DNA of 64,000 nucleotides from Lachancea kluyveri NRRL Y-12651. Lineage: Eukaryota; Ascomycota; Saccharomycetes; Saccharomycetales; Saccharomycetaceae. The stretch spans positions 992,001 to 1,056,000 of the forward strand of contig CM000690.1 of NCBI GenBank assembly GCA_000149225.2, read 5' to 3'. How positions within the stretch are numbered: position 1 is the stretch's first letter; every line of letters starts with the position of its first letter. The position numbers and the translations under genes are program-made. The notes beneath the pieces were generated by a model. It was not told the origin of the DNA and did no database searches. It worked only from the letters and a program-made list of their open reading frames with translations. Shown here piece by piece: positions 21,446 to 32,281 of this stretch.

Positions 21446-24400
21446 TTATTCTTCCTCGTCCTGCCTTGCCCTGTGTTTCATGAATATGTTATTTTTAAAT
21501 TGCTCAGAGAATTGTTCGGAGTTTAAGTTCAGTAACGCATCTAATTCATCGAACAGCATGCTCTTTGATTTATCCCCTTCATAAATGATCTTGTCTTCGT
21601 TAAGAGAATTCAAAGCTAGAGATACACCGATTGTAGAAAAGTCATGGGTCTGTTGTTCAGAAAGTGATGTTGGCTGTTTGGAAGACAAATTTCCAACTGG
21701 TATCGAATCACAGGATTGAATTGGTGTTTGTGTACTCGAATGATTATTCAAGGGTGTCGTTGGAGAAAACTGTGATTGGAAGGGGCTCAAAAGTGGCCCC
21801 GAATGAGAAGATGATGTGGAAAAACGAGGAGTAAACTCAGATGGGTTTGCTGGTTTTGGAGAGTCCGTTGAAGATGGGGGGTAATTTGAAGGTTTCCGAA
21901 CTTCATCACGATCTGTATTTGGCGAGGGTCTAGAAATCTGACTTGAATTAATCCGAGCATCGATGTCGTTAGTAAAAGTTTTATTAATTGATTTGGCATG
22001 CAGTGGCAGGTTTCCAGGTGTGTAAGGATTAGATGCTCTTAACGCATCATAAACAAAATTTTTGTTCATAAAACTCAGGTCGTATTTGAATCCTTCAAAC
22101 TTCTCGACGATGTATAACATGAAATAATGAAACAATTTCAAAGTCTGAGCATAAGCACTATTGTTCAAAGTGGCTGTTTTGTCCCTTTTCCAAATTTCAT
22201 TTAGACAGACATAAAGAAATTTTAACATAATGAAGGTATTATCATTTGTAAACATTTTGGACATTTTCTGTAGCTCTTCTGGTTGCTGATCGACGTTTGA
22301 GTTTTCCAACTCACTCAAAGTAAGATCTAGAACTGTGCGTTCATGAATGAGGTCATCGATAGAAGTTATGTTTCGTTTGCATGAGGTTTCTTTTAAACTT
22401 TGCAAATCCCCCAATATGATTGACAGTATGAACAGTGAAGCCCTAATTTCACACTCCTTAATAACTGGTAACAAATAATAGATCTTTTCATAATTTGCAT
22501 TGTAAACTCGACTAATCTTATCAAAAATCTTAAACACTTCCAAAATGCTTAACATTATCAACACCGAGTATTTCATAGTCAAGATAAAGTACTTTTTTCT
22601 ATATTCCTTACATCTCGGATCATCGCTGTTGTCATAGGCCAAATACAGCATCTGATAAATAGTTTGGTACAGTGCGTATATGTGTAAGTAGTTTTTGATC
22701 TGTCTGATGCGAAAGTGAATTTGTTTTTCTGACAAGGACCTGTCCTCAGTATTCAACCGTTCTAAGTGTTCACTTAATGAGGAAGAGTAGTACTTTGTCT
22801 TAAGGCACTCTAACTTTTCAATTTGTAATTTCAGATTTAATGTAGTTTTGTTCTCCTCTTTCAAAAGATCACTCATAATTTCACGAGACATTGCTAAGGT
22901 TGTAATGATCAAGTTTCTTTCAAAAGTTTCATCATCTAGCTCTTTTTGATCAGCAGACGCAGGCGTTACCATAATCTTATAATTACTTGTGTAGTTTTCG
23001 TTAATGCATAAGGGAAGGCCTGAAACCAAACTTCTCCTACCATCGTAACCTAATAATAACGCCCATATAGCTTTCAACCTCCTTCTCGTAGTAACAGTCT
23101 CATAGGAATACAAAACATCAATATTTTTATGCAATCCCATCTCCATGGCCATGTTGCAAGCAAGTACCAAGTGCGAAGATCCAGAGTTGTGATACAAGCC
23201 GTTATAGAATTCTGGCCCAAATAGATTGTAAAGAAAGAGCATGGTTAGAGTATGCAAAGTCGGAATTGATGGTTTATCCATGTATCGACCCAAGTTAAGA
23301 CATAAGTGGACCATGTTTAAAATGTTGTAATGAGGATGGTTATCCATATATGCGTAAAAGCATTTTTTGACATCATCAGTGCTGAAAAAAAAGGGAAACC
23401 TATCCAATAAAGTGATAGGGATAGTAGATTTGAAATCGTTAAGACCGAAAAGTTGAGAGAACTTTATTACAAGCAATATACGCGAGATTTTGGTAAAAGT
23501 TGTAAAGTTTCCTAATTTATTGATTTGGTAGCTTACTCCATTAGATGTACCCGGAGGATGAGAACAATCGTACAGACTGAAGCCAAAAACTTCTTCGAAA
23601 TTACTGTAAAGCTCATCCTTGCTGAGTGCTTCCGGTAAAACATTGCAAGCAAAACCACAGAAAAAATTTTCAATATGCAACCTAATCTCGCAAGGCTGTG
23701 GCAAACGGGAAAGAAAAGGGTGTAAGAAGTTTCTTATTTCACCTAAACTGTACCGATTTTTTGAATTGCTAAGAATTGGTTGAAACAATAGGGTGGTGTC
23801 AGAATTTTGACCACCGTTGTCATTTTTCTTAGTTTTGTTGTCGAGTGAGTTTGATCCGAAATGGTTTTCACCGCTGAGGAGACTAGGACTGGCAGACTTG
23901 CCAGCATTTTCTTTTTCAGAATTGATGAGCAGTAGCAACTTATCGTAGATGAACTTAATTTTCTTATCGACAGAAATTGCCGATTTCCAGCTCGTAGGAC
24001 CTGAAAAGACTGGGACCGTGGCGGAAGAACTATTGTCATCGTCGATGTCAATCACCTGCAATGTATTGAATTGTTCTCCAAACGGGAAACTTTGAGCAAA
24101 ATCGGTAAGGCTAGAGCTTTTATGGCTGCTTCCATCTTCATCTGAAAGAGCAAACGCTCTATCTGCTGGACTGTCGAGAGAACCTGATGTATAAATAGAT
24201 TGGTGTGTTTGTGGATCAAGTACTGAGGGAATCGTACTCTGTTGTTTCAAAAGTTCGTTCTCTTTTTGAAGCTGTAAACTCCGAGAGGTTACCAATTTCA
24301 TTTTTCGAAGCAAGTTTTCATTGCGTTGCTTTAAGTCGTTGATTTCATCGTGCATCTGTTTTTCCTTTACCACAGTGCTGATCCAAGGAGCATTATCATA

Positions 24401-24979
24401 GATACATAACTCCTCAGGGAGATTCTTCTTTTGACAGGCACCACAGATTGGAGTTTGATTGTCACACTTGATCTTTCTTCTGCGACACGAAGTACAGGAT
24501 ATTCGTTTTTGCTGTTTTTGTAAATTGCTAGGTGTGGGGAAATCAATAGAAGAATCGGGAACAGTTACTGATTGGGTAGAAGGGTTACGCCTCTTTTTTT
24601 TGACTTTTTTAGAGGAGTTCGGTTCGGGGAGTGCAGTTGGATTAGCATAGAGATAGGGACTTGATACAAATCCGCCGGGAGGTACTCCTACGGGCGCTGT
24701 AAACAGCGGAGCTTGCTGTCCGTAATGTTGGAATTGTTCAGAGTTTTGGAGGTAGCTATAGTCTTGACTTTGTTCTAGCAGCTGAGCTTGCTGGTGCTGA
24801 TGTCGAAGCTGAAGCTGGTGCTGGTGCTGGTGCTGGTGCTGGTGCTGATAGTGTCGATGATATTGTTGTTGCTGCAGCAGTAAAATTAGTTGCTGCTGAT
24901 GCTGCTGCAGCTGCTGGTGGTAGTGTAAGTCTTGAGTTACAGGAGACCCAGAAGTTCGTTTGTGTTCCTCATGTGACAT
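21446..24979 (-). CDS. large Zn(II)2Cys6 transcription factor, not assigned
   Basis: A 1177-residue fungal binuclear zinc-cluster regulator. Residues 20-75 are rich in Gln and His (CAC/CAG repeats, including a QH alternation). A Lys/Arg-rich stretch follows at 123-131. The zinc cluster has Cys162, 165, 172, 179, 182 and 192 (CTSCRRRKIKC, CGACQKKN), with a coiled-coil dimerisation region at about 205-245. The fungal-specific regulatory domain spans about 400-850, with an AMEMGLHKN-type core motif, and the C-terminus is Ser/Pro-rich with an acidic end (RQDEEE). I cannot assign it to a named S. cerevisiae factor. No zinc-cluster gene lies between BFA1 and KCH1 there. It is convergent with BFA1 and followed upstream by an unusually long gap. 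Confidence 0.88.
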   Translation of the reverse strand: MSHEEHKRTSGSPVTQDLHYHQQLQQHQQQLILLLQQQQYHRHYQHQHQHQHQHQLQLRHQHQQAQLLEQSQDYSYLQNSEQFQHYGQQAPLFTAPVGVPPGGFVSSPYLYANPTALPEPNSSKKVKKKRRNPSTQSVTVPDSSIDFPTPSNLQKQQKRISCTSCRRRKIKCDNQTPICGACQKKNLPEELCIYDNAPWISTVVKEKQMHDEINDLKQRNENLLRKMKLVTSRSLQLQKENELLKQQSTIPSVLDPQTHQSIYTSGSLDSPADRAFALSDEDGSSHKSSSLTDFAQSFPFGEQFNTLQVIDIDDDNSSSATVPVFSGPTSWKSAISVDKKIKFIYDKLLLLINSEKENAGKSASPSLLSGENHFGSNSLDNKTKKNDNGGQNSDTTLLFQPILSNSKNRYSLGEIRNFLHPFLSRLPQPCEIRLHIENFFCGFACNVLPEALSKDELYSNFEEVFGFSLYDCSHPPGTSNGVSYQINKLGNFTTFTKISRILLVIKFSQLFGLNDFKSTIPITLLDRFPFFFSTDDVKKCFYAYMDNHPHYNILNMVHLCLNLGRYMDKPSIPTLHTLTMLFLYNLFGPEFYNGLYHNSGSSHLVLACNMAMEMGLHKNIDVLYSYETVTTRRRLKAIWALLLGYDGRRSLVSGLPLCINENYTSNYKIMVTPASADQKELDDETFERNLIITTLAMSREIMSDLLKEENKTTLNLKLQIEKLECLKTKYYSSSLSEHLERLNTEDRSLSEKQIHFRIRQIKNYLHIYALYQTIYQMLYLAYDNSDDPRCKEYRKKYFILTMKYSVLIMLSILEVFKIFDKISRVYNANYEKIYYLLPVIKECEIRASLFILSIILGDLQSLKETSCKRNITSIDDLIHERTVLDLTLSELENSNVDQQPEELQKMSKMFTNDNTFIMLKFLYVCLNEIWKRDKTATLNNSAYAQTLKLFHYFMLYIVEKFEGFKYDLSFMNKNFVYDALRASNPYTPGNLPLHAKSINKTFTNDIDARINSSQISRPSPNTDRDEVRKPSNYPPSSTDSPKPANPSEFTPRFSTSSSHSGPLLSPFQSQFSPTTPLNNHSSTQTPIQSCDSIPVGNLSSKQPTSLSEQQTHDFSTIGVSLALNSLNEDKIIYEGDKSKSMLFDELDALLNLNSEQFSEQFKNNIFMKHRARQDEEE

Positions 24980-27640
24980 TGCTACAGGCTAGTATCCTGA
25001 TGGTGATGCGATTATCGAAGACGTGAAGCAACAAAGACAAGGGGGAAGGGGAACAGTGGCAGATCTGTATTATTTTCCGATCTCTGCTATAGTATAAATC
25101 AAATGTTTACAATATCTAGGAATTAGTCGTATTCTATATTGGAAAGACGAAAGCTTTGACCTGGGAAAGAAGGACAATGACGTTCAAACTATGATCTATG
25201 ATTTCAACGTCTCGACGCATTGTGCTGAAAACATACAGTATACAATAAATCATCTTATACGTAACACGATAAACACATCTGTAACCACTTGAACATTCTG
25301 AGCTATTTAAGGGTTACTTTTTAATCTGCGATCACTTCTAATTGATCGAAGCAGTTCACGTCAAATCAAGGGTTTGATGTAAACTGATGCTGTATTTGTT
25401 CACTTGGCTCGACAACTGGCGTAACTATGGGAAACGGACCGTTAAGCGAAGGGCAAGCAATGTGAAATTTCTTTTACACAAGACAGCCATCTTTTAAATG
25501 GAACTCAGATCACAGGGAGCAACAAAAAAGGAAAGGACACTACCAATGTTTAAAGGTGGCATGTTTCCCTTCCCTTTTTGTTTTGAAGTCATCTTCTAAA
25601 CGCCGAATTTCGATGAACGGTGATCATTCTCATTGCTCGAGATATATTTAGCCAACATAGACGTTCTAATGTAATGCGGTAGCGTTGAATCTTCTCAACA
25701 ACTACTTTTGTGGGACAAGGTTGTGCATTCCATACGCTGCGTCCTAGGATCTTGCGGAGTTCTGATAATTCGTAGAGCACACCGATACGTGTTGTTGGAA
25801 ATGGGATACACAAAAGAAGCAGTAGCAGCACAATCACACTTTATGCACTAGGGAAATAGGCGTATACTCCACAACTGATAGTGCATAGTTATACGACCGT
25901 GTGCCATCGTACTCTGGGCTGTGAAAGTCGAAGGTATCCCAGCTATTCGTCTATCCAACTTGAGAGGTAACGGTTGATAGGATACTCGATCACCCGTATA
26001 CACATGCAAGGCAAAACTACGAAGCATATTACGCAATTAGCTGGAAATAAGATAGTGTCTTCCAGATTGTATTCGAATAGCTATGAAACCATCACAGAGA
26101 CTACAGCAGCAACGGAATTTCTACTCCAGTTACGCAAGAATTTGCCCGTAGTTCCTTCACTTAGATCTTCGACTGTGGAGCGGACGGTTTCCATGACACC
26201 GTTGGCTCAACAAAAGCGCTGTAATTGAAGTAGAGAACGTCTAAAAGCGAGTGAATGTAAAAAAAAATGGTATCCAGAAGTACATTAAATTTCGAGTTAA
26301 CAATAAAACCACACCTGCGACCGCCGCTCCACCTTCTTTCCTTCCAGATTTACGAGTGGATAAACGGAACAAACAATTTAAGATCCGGGATTCAGGCCCA
26401 CATACCCACAGATCCTTGGTAATCTATTCGACCTAGATATCCCAATGGGTTAGGCATGTACAGTGCAGAACATGCTTCGTTGACACTAAATGCACATCTA
26501 TACATGGTTACAGCAAAACTGCGTCGGACAATTTCTTAAGTGGACGGAAGTGAAGGTTTGTTCCCGCAATTGGTTCGAGCTATGGTCAGATTCCGTAATA
26601 CTACAGTTGCAAAGCACAATTAACAGAGAACAGAAACAACACACTGCATAGTTCTAACTTCAAAGCAATTTCGTAACTGTTTTTATGCGAAAGCAGTATC
26701 ACCGAAAGCTGCAAAGCTTTGAAAGTTGTGTTTCTCAGTAGCAAAAAACAGCTGCATAATGCAGCATGCAAGAAAGAAAAAAAAAAAAGAAGAAGAAGAG
26801 GAGAAACAAAAAGCTTGCATTGCACTCTTTGAGTATCTTACCAGTAGTTCCTGTGGCCACTAACAGACTGTCTGTGTTGTGTAGGATGTGCAACTTTTCA
26901 AGTCCTGTTGATTAATCCGGCCTTACCCATTATCAAACGTTAAACTATTGTTGTGCATAGGATGCTTCTTTCGGAAAGTGTGCCTGAACCCGAGAGAACA
27001 GTTGTCTGCACTTTGAGGTACCATTTTTCCGTTGAACATAAAGCAAAGAATGTGAGTATTTTGTGCGCAGCGTTGGTTTCTCCTCGGAGCACCACTGATT
27101 GGGATACCAGTGCCCCTGGTGAATGATCTGAAGTGCCAATCCCGTAATTACACTGCATTTACAAGTGGAGTACGATCTCCACGGGGTTTTTTTTAGAATG
27201 TGACAAGATAGTTTACTTAGCGTTTGTATTTTCTAGAGATCTACCGTTAGGCAACATGATTTACAAATTCGGTGGACACAAAGTTGTCGACAGCGCTTTA
27301 GGCCTTGTGATTTCCTTTTGGTTCTGAAAGCCGTTCTTCAGATCTACGAAGAATCAGGAAAGCGGTATACACACTACACTTGAAAACCGTCAGCTTTGAT
27401 AGTCGTAATGCGAACTCAGATACGAGATTTCACACAGAAGAAATAACTCATTTTTTAGTTGCGCCTACCGTATATAGTTTCAAAACGGTTACCAAATATT
27501 CATTCGTCTTCAGCAAAATCTACTTTTAAGTAAATAAATATTCTCTCCCCCCCCCTACTATTTTAACTTTCGAGAACCTCCCACCGTTTTCCGTCCATCT
27601 TTCTGGGTATTAGTATGCTTTCTATGTTCACCTTTTGCAG
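24980..27640. other. 2.7 kb gap between the zinc-cluster gene and KCH1
   Basis: The longest gene-free stretch of the window. Only short open frames (under 85 codons, several lacking an ATG) are present and none resembles a known family. It may hold a long promoter for the zinc-cluster regulator, or a gene decayed beyond recognition. Local features are a short purine run (26775-26803), small GC-containing palindromes near 26740-26770 and a C-run at 27547-27555. No tRNA, LTR or centromere elements were found. Confidence 0.45.
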
Positions 27641-29320
27641 TTACCTCTCACCGTTTAGCATCCGCTGGACATAGATCTCATAATCTTCATTTTCAATTCG
27701 GTCCCTTCTATTTAATAGACTAGTTGTTCGTTGAGGAAATGAATCCAAAAAACTGGCATTATCACCATCTTTATCTTTATCACTGTTCTTGTATTCATTG
27801 AAATATGCTCTTGCTGGGGTATCCACGTGGAAGTTCGTTTTGGGCAATGACGTATTGCGTTCTGGGAAGTTGGATATCAAAGGTGAGCTGCTGTCAGTTT
27901 CTTTATCCTCGTATGCCAAATCAAAGCTGTTATCGTGGTCAAGGGTGGGCTTTATGCTTACATCTTCTAGTGGAATATTATCATTAATTTGTAATTGCTT
28001 GGTAAAATTCCTTCTGGCATTGAACCCAATATCGGCGCGGTCGTCAGCACGATTATAATAGTAGCTTGGAGCTGTGTCAGAAGTGGCAATAGAGTTAAAA
28101 GTTTGACCCTTATTCAATTTGGGGGCAAACTCGTAAGCCAGATCAAACGTCTGGACCTTTTTGATGGGATCGAAGGCAATTCTCTTATGTGGCAAATTAG
28201 TATTATGTTGGGTTATACCATTTATTGGAGACGTTGGATTCAACACTTCAGAATTTTCGGGCAAACTCTCAACTGATTCCGTTGCGACAGCAGTTTTGAA
28301 CGGTAATGGCGGAGAGCCACTAAGCGAGTTTAGAGTATTTTCAGTACTGGTCTTCTTCAAAAGTTCAGTAGTGGACGCATTTATGATAGGAGGAGCTGGT
28401 TCGTCGAACCAACCCGCCTCTACCTGGTTCAGATCTGGAACTGAAGCATCGAGCAGTATTCCTCTCTTGTAAACATCCTTTCTGTCCTTCTTTTTCCTGT
28501 ACTTTTCAGTCAGATAATCGACATTGTCACTGATAGTAACACAAACAAATTCCTTCAGCCCGCTCATCCTGTGGTCCTGGAAAATCCTGTAGTAAACGTA
28601 AATCGAACACAAACATGCAACCAAAAGCTTTGTAATGAAAATGGCCCAAATGGCAAAGGAGAAAAGCATAAAAGATAGAACTACAGCTTCTTCATGGTTG
28701 GTCTGTGCTATTGTTTTGATTTTAGTGATAAGCCCTTTGAAATTCTCGACATGTCCTAGGTCGGAATCATGGTCAACAGTTACCAAAATAGACCATAAGG
28801 TCAAACCATTGATGACTTGTCTAGGTGTGTCTGTAAACAACAATCTGATGCAATCTTTGAGTTCGAAAAAAGTGAAAAAGGCTACACGCTGGTAAAAACC
28901 TCTCGGTGTGATTTTGTTGTAAATGCAAAAGATCCTGTACTGAAATAAAGAGTACATGGACCTGGAAAAGTTGTTCACATACGTTAGCGAAATATTCCTG
29001 GTTCGATAAATTCTGATCCCGTTGATCACCTCCCATATCACAAGAACGATAGACGCCAGAATACACCCGCTGAACAGCCATTTCGAAATGTGGAATGGAA
29101 TGTATGGTGCCACGATGTTGTTGGACCAGGAGTTGAAAGCCAATAGTTTAATGCAAGTGTATATGTCCGAAACGATCAACAAAACTTTCAAAGCAGTCAA
29201 GACCCAAACAAAAGTGATATAGCTCATCAGAGTGGTGAACCTGTGGTTTTTGAAAAGAGAAATGTCCAAGACATCAAAAGTCTTTGAGTTAATCGAAAGC
29301 CTCCAGTCACTATTGAACAT
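27641..29320 (-). CDS. KCH1: low-affinity potassium importer Kch1 (Kch1/Prm6 family)
   Basis: Plasma-membrane potassium-influx protein of fungi. In S. cerevisiae Kch1 and Prm6/Kch2 allow K+ entry that activates Ca2+ uptake during pheromone and ER-stress responses. The 559 residues begin with RLSINSKTFDVLDISLFKNHRF and contain about four or five membrane segments at roughly 35-55, 80-100, 155-185 and 215-245. A conserved cytoplasmic RIFQDHRMSGLKEFVCVTISDNVDYL follows, then a long Ser/Thr/Pro-rich tail. It is the single counterpart of YJR054W/YML047C. Its orientation is opposite to that predicted from both S. cerevisiae copies relative to their neighbours. Confidence 0.92.
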   Translation of the reverse strand: MFNSDWRLSINSKTFDVLDISLFKNHRFTTLMSYITFVWVLTALKVLLIVSDIYTCIKLLAFNSWSNNIVAPYIPFHISKWLFSGCILASIVLVIWEVINGIRIYRTRNISLTYVNNFSRSMYSLFQYRIFCIYNKITPRGFYQRVAFFTFFELKDCIRLLFTDTPRQVINGLTLWSILVTVDHDSDLGHVENFKGLITKIKTIAQTNHEEAVVLSFMLFSFAIWAIFITKLLVACLCSIYVYYRIFQDHRMSGLKEFVCVTISDNVDYLTEKYRKKKDRKDVYKRGILLDASVPDLNQVEAGWFDEPAPPIINASTTELLKKTSTENTLNSLSGSPPLPFKTAVATESVESLPENSEVLNPTSPINGITQHNTNLPHKRIAFDPIKKVQTFDLAYEFAPKLNKGQTFNSIATSDTAPSYYYNRADDRADIGFNARRNFTKQLQINDNIPLEDVSIKPTLDHDNSFDLAYEDKETDSSSPLISNFPERNTSLPKTNFHVDTPARAYFNEYKNSDKDKDGDNASFLDSFPQRTTSLLNRRDRIENEDYEIYVQRMLNGER

Positions 29321-29915
29321 TTTGTTGGGACTTTAGTCTGAGAGTGTGTTGACAGTGAAGGTGCTTTTGATTCCTGGTGTATTCAGTGTGTTCTTTATCT
29401 ATGGGGGCTCGAGAAATTGAGATCTGAAACACCACTTCAAAATGAGGCGGGGGGCATCAAACGACCGATGTAAAAAAAAAAAAGACTAAAAAAAACTAAA
29501 AATGAAACCAGGTAAGAGAACTCGATGAATATAGTAAGATGCGTATATGACGATACTTAACGGGGAATCATTCCGAATCCTACTTGTATGAGGTTTATCA
29601 TTCATGGGAAAGTGCTTTGAAGGGTCTAACCTCTAGAGCTCCCCCCACCTCCCTCGAGGGTCGAGGAATTTTCTCCTATTTTCTTTATAAATAACGTGCA
29701 AAGGTCACTAGTTCAGGGTCCACTGGTTTTCTTCAAGCATTAAAATGCCAGTTTTAAATCACCCAAATGGATATAGTATGAAATGGTTGTGTCGAGCCTT
29801 GCCTGGGTCTAAACACCAAATGGGCGTACTAAAGATAGGTGACTACAAGTTTCGAGAGAAAACCCAGGGTATAAAATGCATTGTTCTACCTCCCTCATCA
29901 AAATCCAATTTGGCA
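29321..29915. other. KCH1 upstream region
   Basis: About 600 bp between the KCH1 start and tRNA-Arg. An open frame running into the tRNA (29745-29930) is not credible because it overlaps the Pol III gene. No other feature is seen. Confidence 0.4.
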
Positions 29916-29987
29916 GTTCCGTTGGCGTAATGGTAACGCGTCTCCCTCCTAAGGAGAAGACTGCGGGTTCGAGTCCCGTACGGAACG
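29916..29987 (+). tRNA. HSX1: tRNA-Arg(CCT)
   Basis: A 72-nt cloverleaf. The acceptor GTTCCGT pairs with ACGGAAC, the discriminator is G, the anticodon stem TCTCC/GGAGA encloses loop CTCCTAA (anticodon CCU, reading AGG), and the T arm has GGTTCGAGTCC. It appears identical to the single-copy S. cerevisiae tR(CCU)J (HSX1), which also lies between KCH1 and HIT1, so this is a conserved position. Confidence 0.95.
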
Positions 29988-30768
29988 GATTTAAATTTTT
30001 TTCAATGCTGTAAGTGCAGCTTCTGAGATGTCAGAGCTAATGATGGAGATTACAAGTGAAGAGAGCTAACGGTATCCTTGAGCAGACTTTTATGATGCGG
30101 AATATGCATTGGAAAACGTTATTGTTATCTTTATTATTTTTATTATTTTTAATTTTCAGTTTTCTTTTTTTTTTTGCTTTCGAGACATCTCAGCAAGATA
30201 AGCTAATTTACACTTACAAGGCTTCGGTCATACTGAAGAACCTAAATTTAAGGGACTAACAGCTGCAAAGAGAAGCGTGTGGACGGATATTGGCGTTGAG
30301 ATGCCAGCTCCTAAGAAAATCGATTACGTTTGGATCCTTGCTCTGCCTCCTTTTTGAATTGGATTTTTTGTATACGCGCACAGAGAATTTCCCTTGCTAT
30401 TGTAAAATTCTTTAGGGTTGGTCATTGCGACTAATATCTCAGTCTAATTCAAATCTTTGCTGTTATTAGCACTCTCACGTATTTTACCAGTTTCCATTCA
30501 CCGTAAAAAATTGCTAAGCCCCGCGTTCCAGAGCAATGATGAAGCGAAAACGGACACAAACACTACGCTCGTCAGCAAACCACAACTCCAGAGCAATGTT
30601 CCTGATTATCTGTATAAAAAGCAGTTACTGGAAGGGGTAAGGATGATGTTAAGTTGTTTTGACCTGTTCTACCTGCTACAAAAAAAATAGTTCTTCCCTC
30701 AGCAGAATTAATTTTACACCAGCACGAACTCAAACGAAAAAAAAACACACAACAAAAATCAAGACGAA
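29988..30768. other. upstream region of the PMP3-type gene
   Basis: About 780 bp. A TATAAAAA box is at 30613-30620, about 150 bp upstream of the small gene. T-rich sequence just after the tRNA serves as Pol III terminator. Two open frames (67 and 77 codons) have no family resemblance. Confidence 0.4.
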
Positions 30769-30942
30769 ATGGCTTTAACCTGCAGTGATATCATCAAATT
30801 TGTCATAGCTGTGATCCTACCTCCACTGGGTGTATTCCTCGAAGTCGGTTGTACATGCGATTTGCTAATAAACGTTCTGTTGACCTGTCTAGGTTATATC
30901 CCAGGTATCGTCCATGCATTCTACATCATTTTGAAGTACTGA
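30769..30942 (+). CDS. PMP3: Pmp3-type plasma-membrane proteolipid (UPF0057), 57 residues
   Basis: Tiny two-helix membrane protein that limits plasma-membrane hyperpolarisation and salt sensitivity in yeast. Residues 8-26 (IIKFVIAVILPPLGVFLEV) and 31-54 form the two membrane segments. The family signature ILPPLGVFLE, then CDLLINVLLTCLGYIPGIVHAFYII, is complete. The usual E-R-G after the first helix is E-V-G here. The ATG at 30769 follows an A-rich leader and a TATA box. S. cerevisiae PMP3 is on another chromosome, so this could be an extra family member; the symbol denotes the family. Confidence 0.85.
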   Translation: MALTCSDIIKFVIAVILPPLGVFLEVGCTCDLLINVLLTCLGYIPGIVHAFYIILKY

Positions 30943-31132
30943 TCATCGAGACCAGGACTGGGCCACGACGGAATGAGCTAACGATAATCATTTAACGTCC
31001 TCTCTCTTTTTCTCTTTTATTTTGACATGAAAAGAACAAGGGAAAAGGGTTAGTATACAAAATATAACTTAAACAAATAAAAAAAAAAACACGCTAACAT
31101 AATGCTGTATAGCAATAGTATACACAACGTTA

Positions 31133-32281
31133 CTATTGGTTTTTCTTTTCTGGTTCTGAGGTTGAGGCTTCTGGAGCAACTTCCTTTCTTTGTTCAACCA
31201 GCTTGCTGACTTCTTCGCCGCATTCGAAAAGTCCGTATCTTCTGAACCTCCTTATTTCAGCATTGATCTTGGGAACGTCCCCTTCACAGTCCTTGATGTT
31301 AGATTTCAGATCCTTCTCCAGCTGGATAAAATACTCTTCACTTAGAACAAACTTGCGGGACTCCTCCATCACTTTGAAAGTAGACCCATCAAACCTTTTG
31401 TCCAGGGGTGTTTGGAACCCTTCACCAGAGGTCAAGGCAATGCCTGGGTTTGCTGCCTTTTTCATGACACCGGATTTGTAGGCTGGAACTGGGCCGCCCG
31501 CCTTTTCGATGGCGTACTTGTAATATGTGTCGCGGTAATCATCGTAGGTGGCTCTCTTGGCGCCGATCCAACCGACAGAACGTAAAATTTCCTTCAACTT
31601 GAGATTTTGTTTGCTGATCACAACGGTTCTCGTCTTGTAGAACCTCCAAGGGTTGAAAGAGATCGGATTGGCCAAACCCGTGTAGAAAAAAGAGGTGATC
31701 AGCAACACTTTTACAATGTGCAGTACAAAGAAGAGCCATTGGGCAACAACGCCTGCAGAGTTAACTTTGATTTCCTCAGCTAGTTTTGCAGCCACACCTG
31801 GGTAGCCAAATCTGTTTGCCAACACCATTATTTTTTTCGAGAGCTGATTTGTCAGACAGATACCTGGTGTTGGGGAAATGATATCCGGTAGGTCGGTGTA
31901 AAGCCAGACCAAGATTATCAAGGTGTAGATAACTATTGTCTGCTTAGATTTCTCCCATTTAGGTACGACCAGTTGACCCGGCCACAACTGTTCCCAGATT
32001 TTTTTTTTCGTTAGATCTAGTTCCTCCAAATACTGTGGTTTATCTGCATCGTAGTGGAAAATCAAACAACCGTTTTCGGTTAAAAAACCTGGATGCGTAG
32101 ACTTGTAAAGACCAATTGGACAGTCTTTGTGGAAAATCGAAGGCCTTAGAACCATGAACTGGGATAGGCCATCTTTCTCATCAAAGATTTTCATAGTTTT
32201 TGATTGGAAGGTGTCTTCCTTGGAAACTTGGAACGCATAGTCGTTCTCGAAGTCATCATTGATACGAACGTAAATTTCCAT
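31133..32281 (-). CDS. GSF2: ER membrane protein Gsf2 (hexose transporter export)
   Basis: Integral ER protein that promotes exit of hexose transporters such as Hxt1 to the plasma membrane; its loss weakens glucose repression in S. cerevisiae. The 382 residues start MEIYVRINDDFENDYAFQV. They keep MVLRPSIFHKDCPIGLYKS, the membrane segment IVIYTLIILVWLYTDLPDII (about 122-141), PTPGICLTNQLS, a second segment near 182-205 (VAQWLFFVLHIVKVLLITSF), LGWIGAKRATYDDY-like sequence and the terminal RFRRYGLFE block. It corresponds to YML048W and is divergent from RSE1 across a 1-kb region rich in E-boxes. Confidence 0.95.
   Translation of the reverse strand: MEIYVRINDDFENDYAFQVSKEDTFQSKTMKIFDEKDGLSQFMVLRPSIFHKDCPIGLYKSTHPGFLTENGCLIFHYDADKPQYLEELDLTKKKIWEQLWPGQLVVPKWEKSKQTIVIYTLIILVWLYTDLPDIISPTPGICLTNQLSKKIMVLANRFGYPGVAAKLAEEIKVNSAGVVAQWLFFVLHIVKVLLITSFFYTGLANPISFNPWRFYKTRTVVISKQNLKLKEILRSVGWIGAKRATYDDYRDTYYKYAIEKAGGPVPAYKSGVMKKAANPGIALTSGEGFQTPLDKRFDGSTFKVMEESRKFVLSEEYFIQLEKDLKSNIKDCEGDVPKINAEIRRFRRYGLFECGEEVSKLVEQRKEVAPEASTSEPEKKNQ

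Noticed and set aside
26965-26980. CTTTCGGAAA resembling the core of centromere element III
   Set aside because: No adjoining long AT-rich tract and no CDEI at the required distance; chance match.
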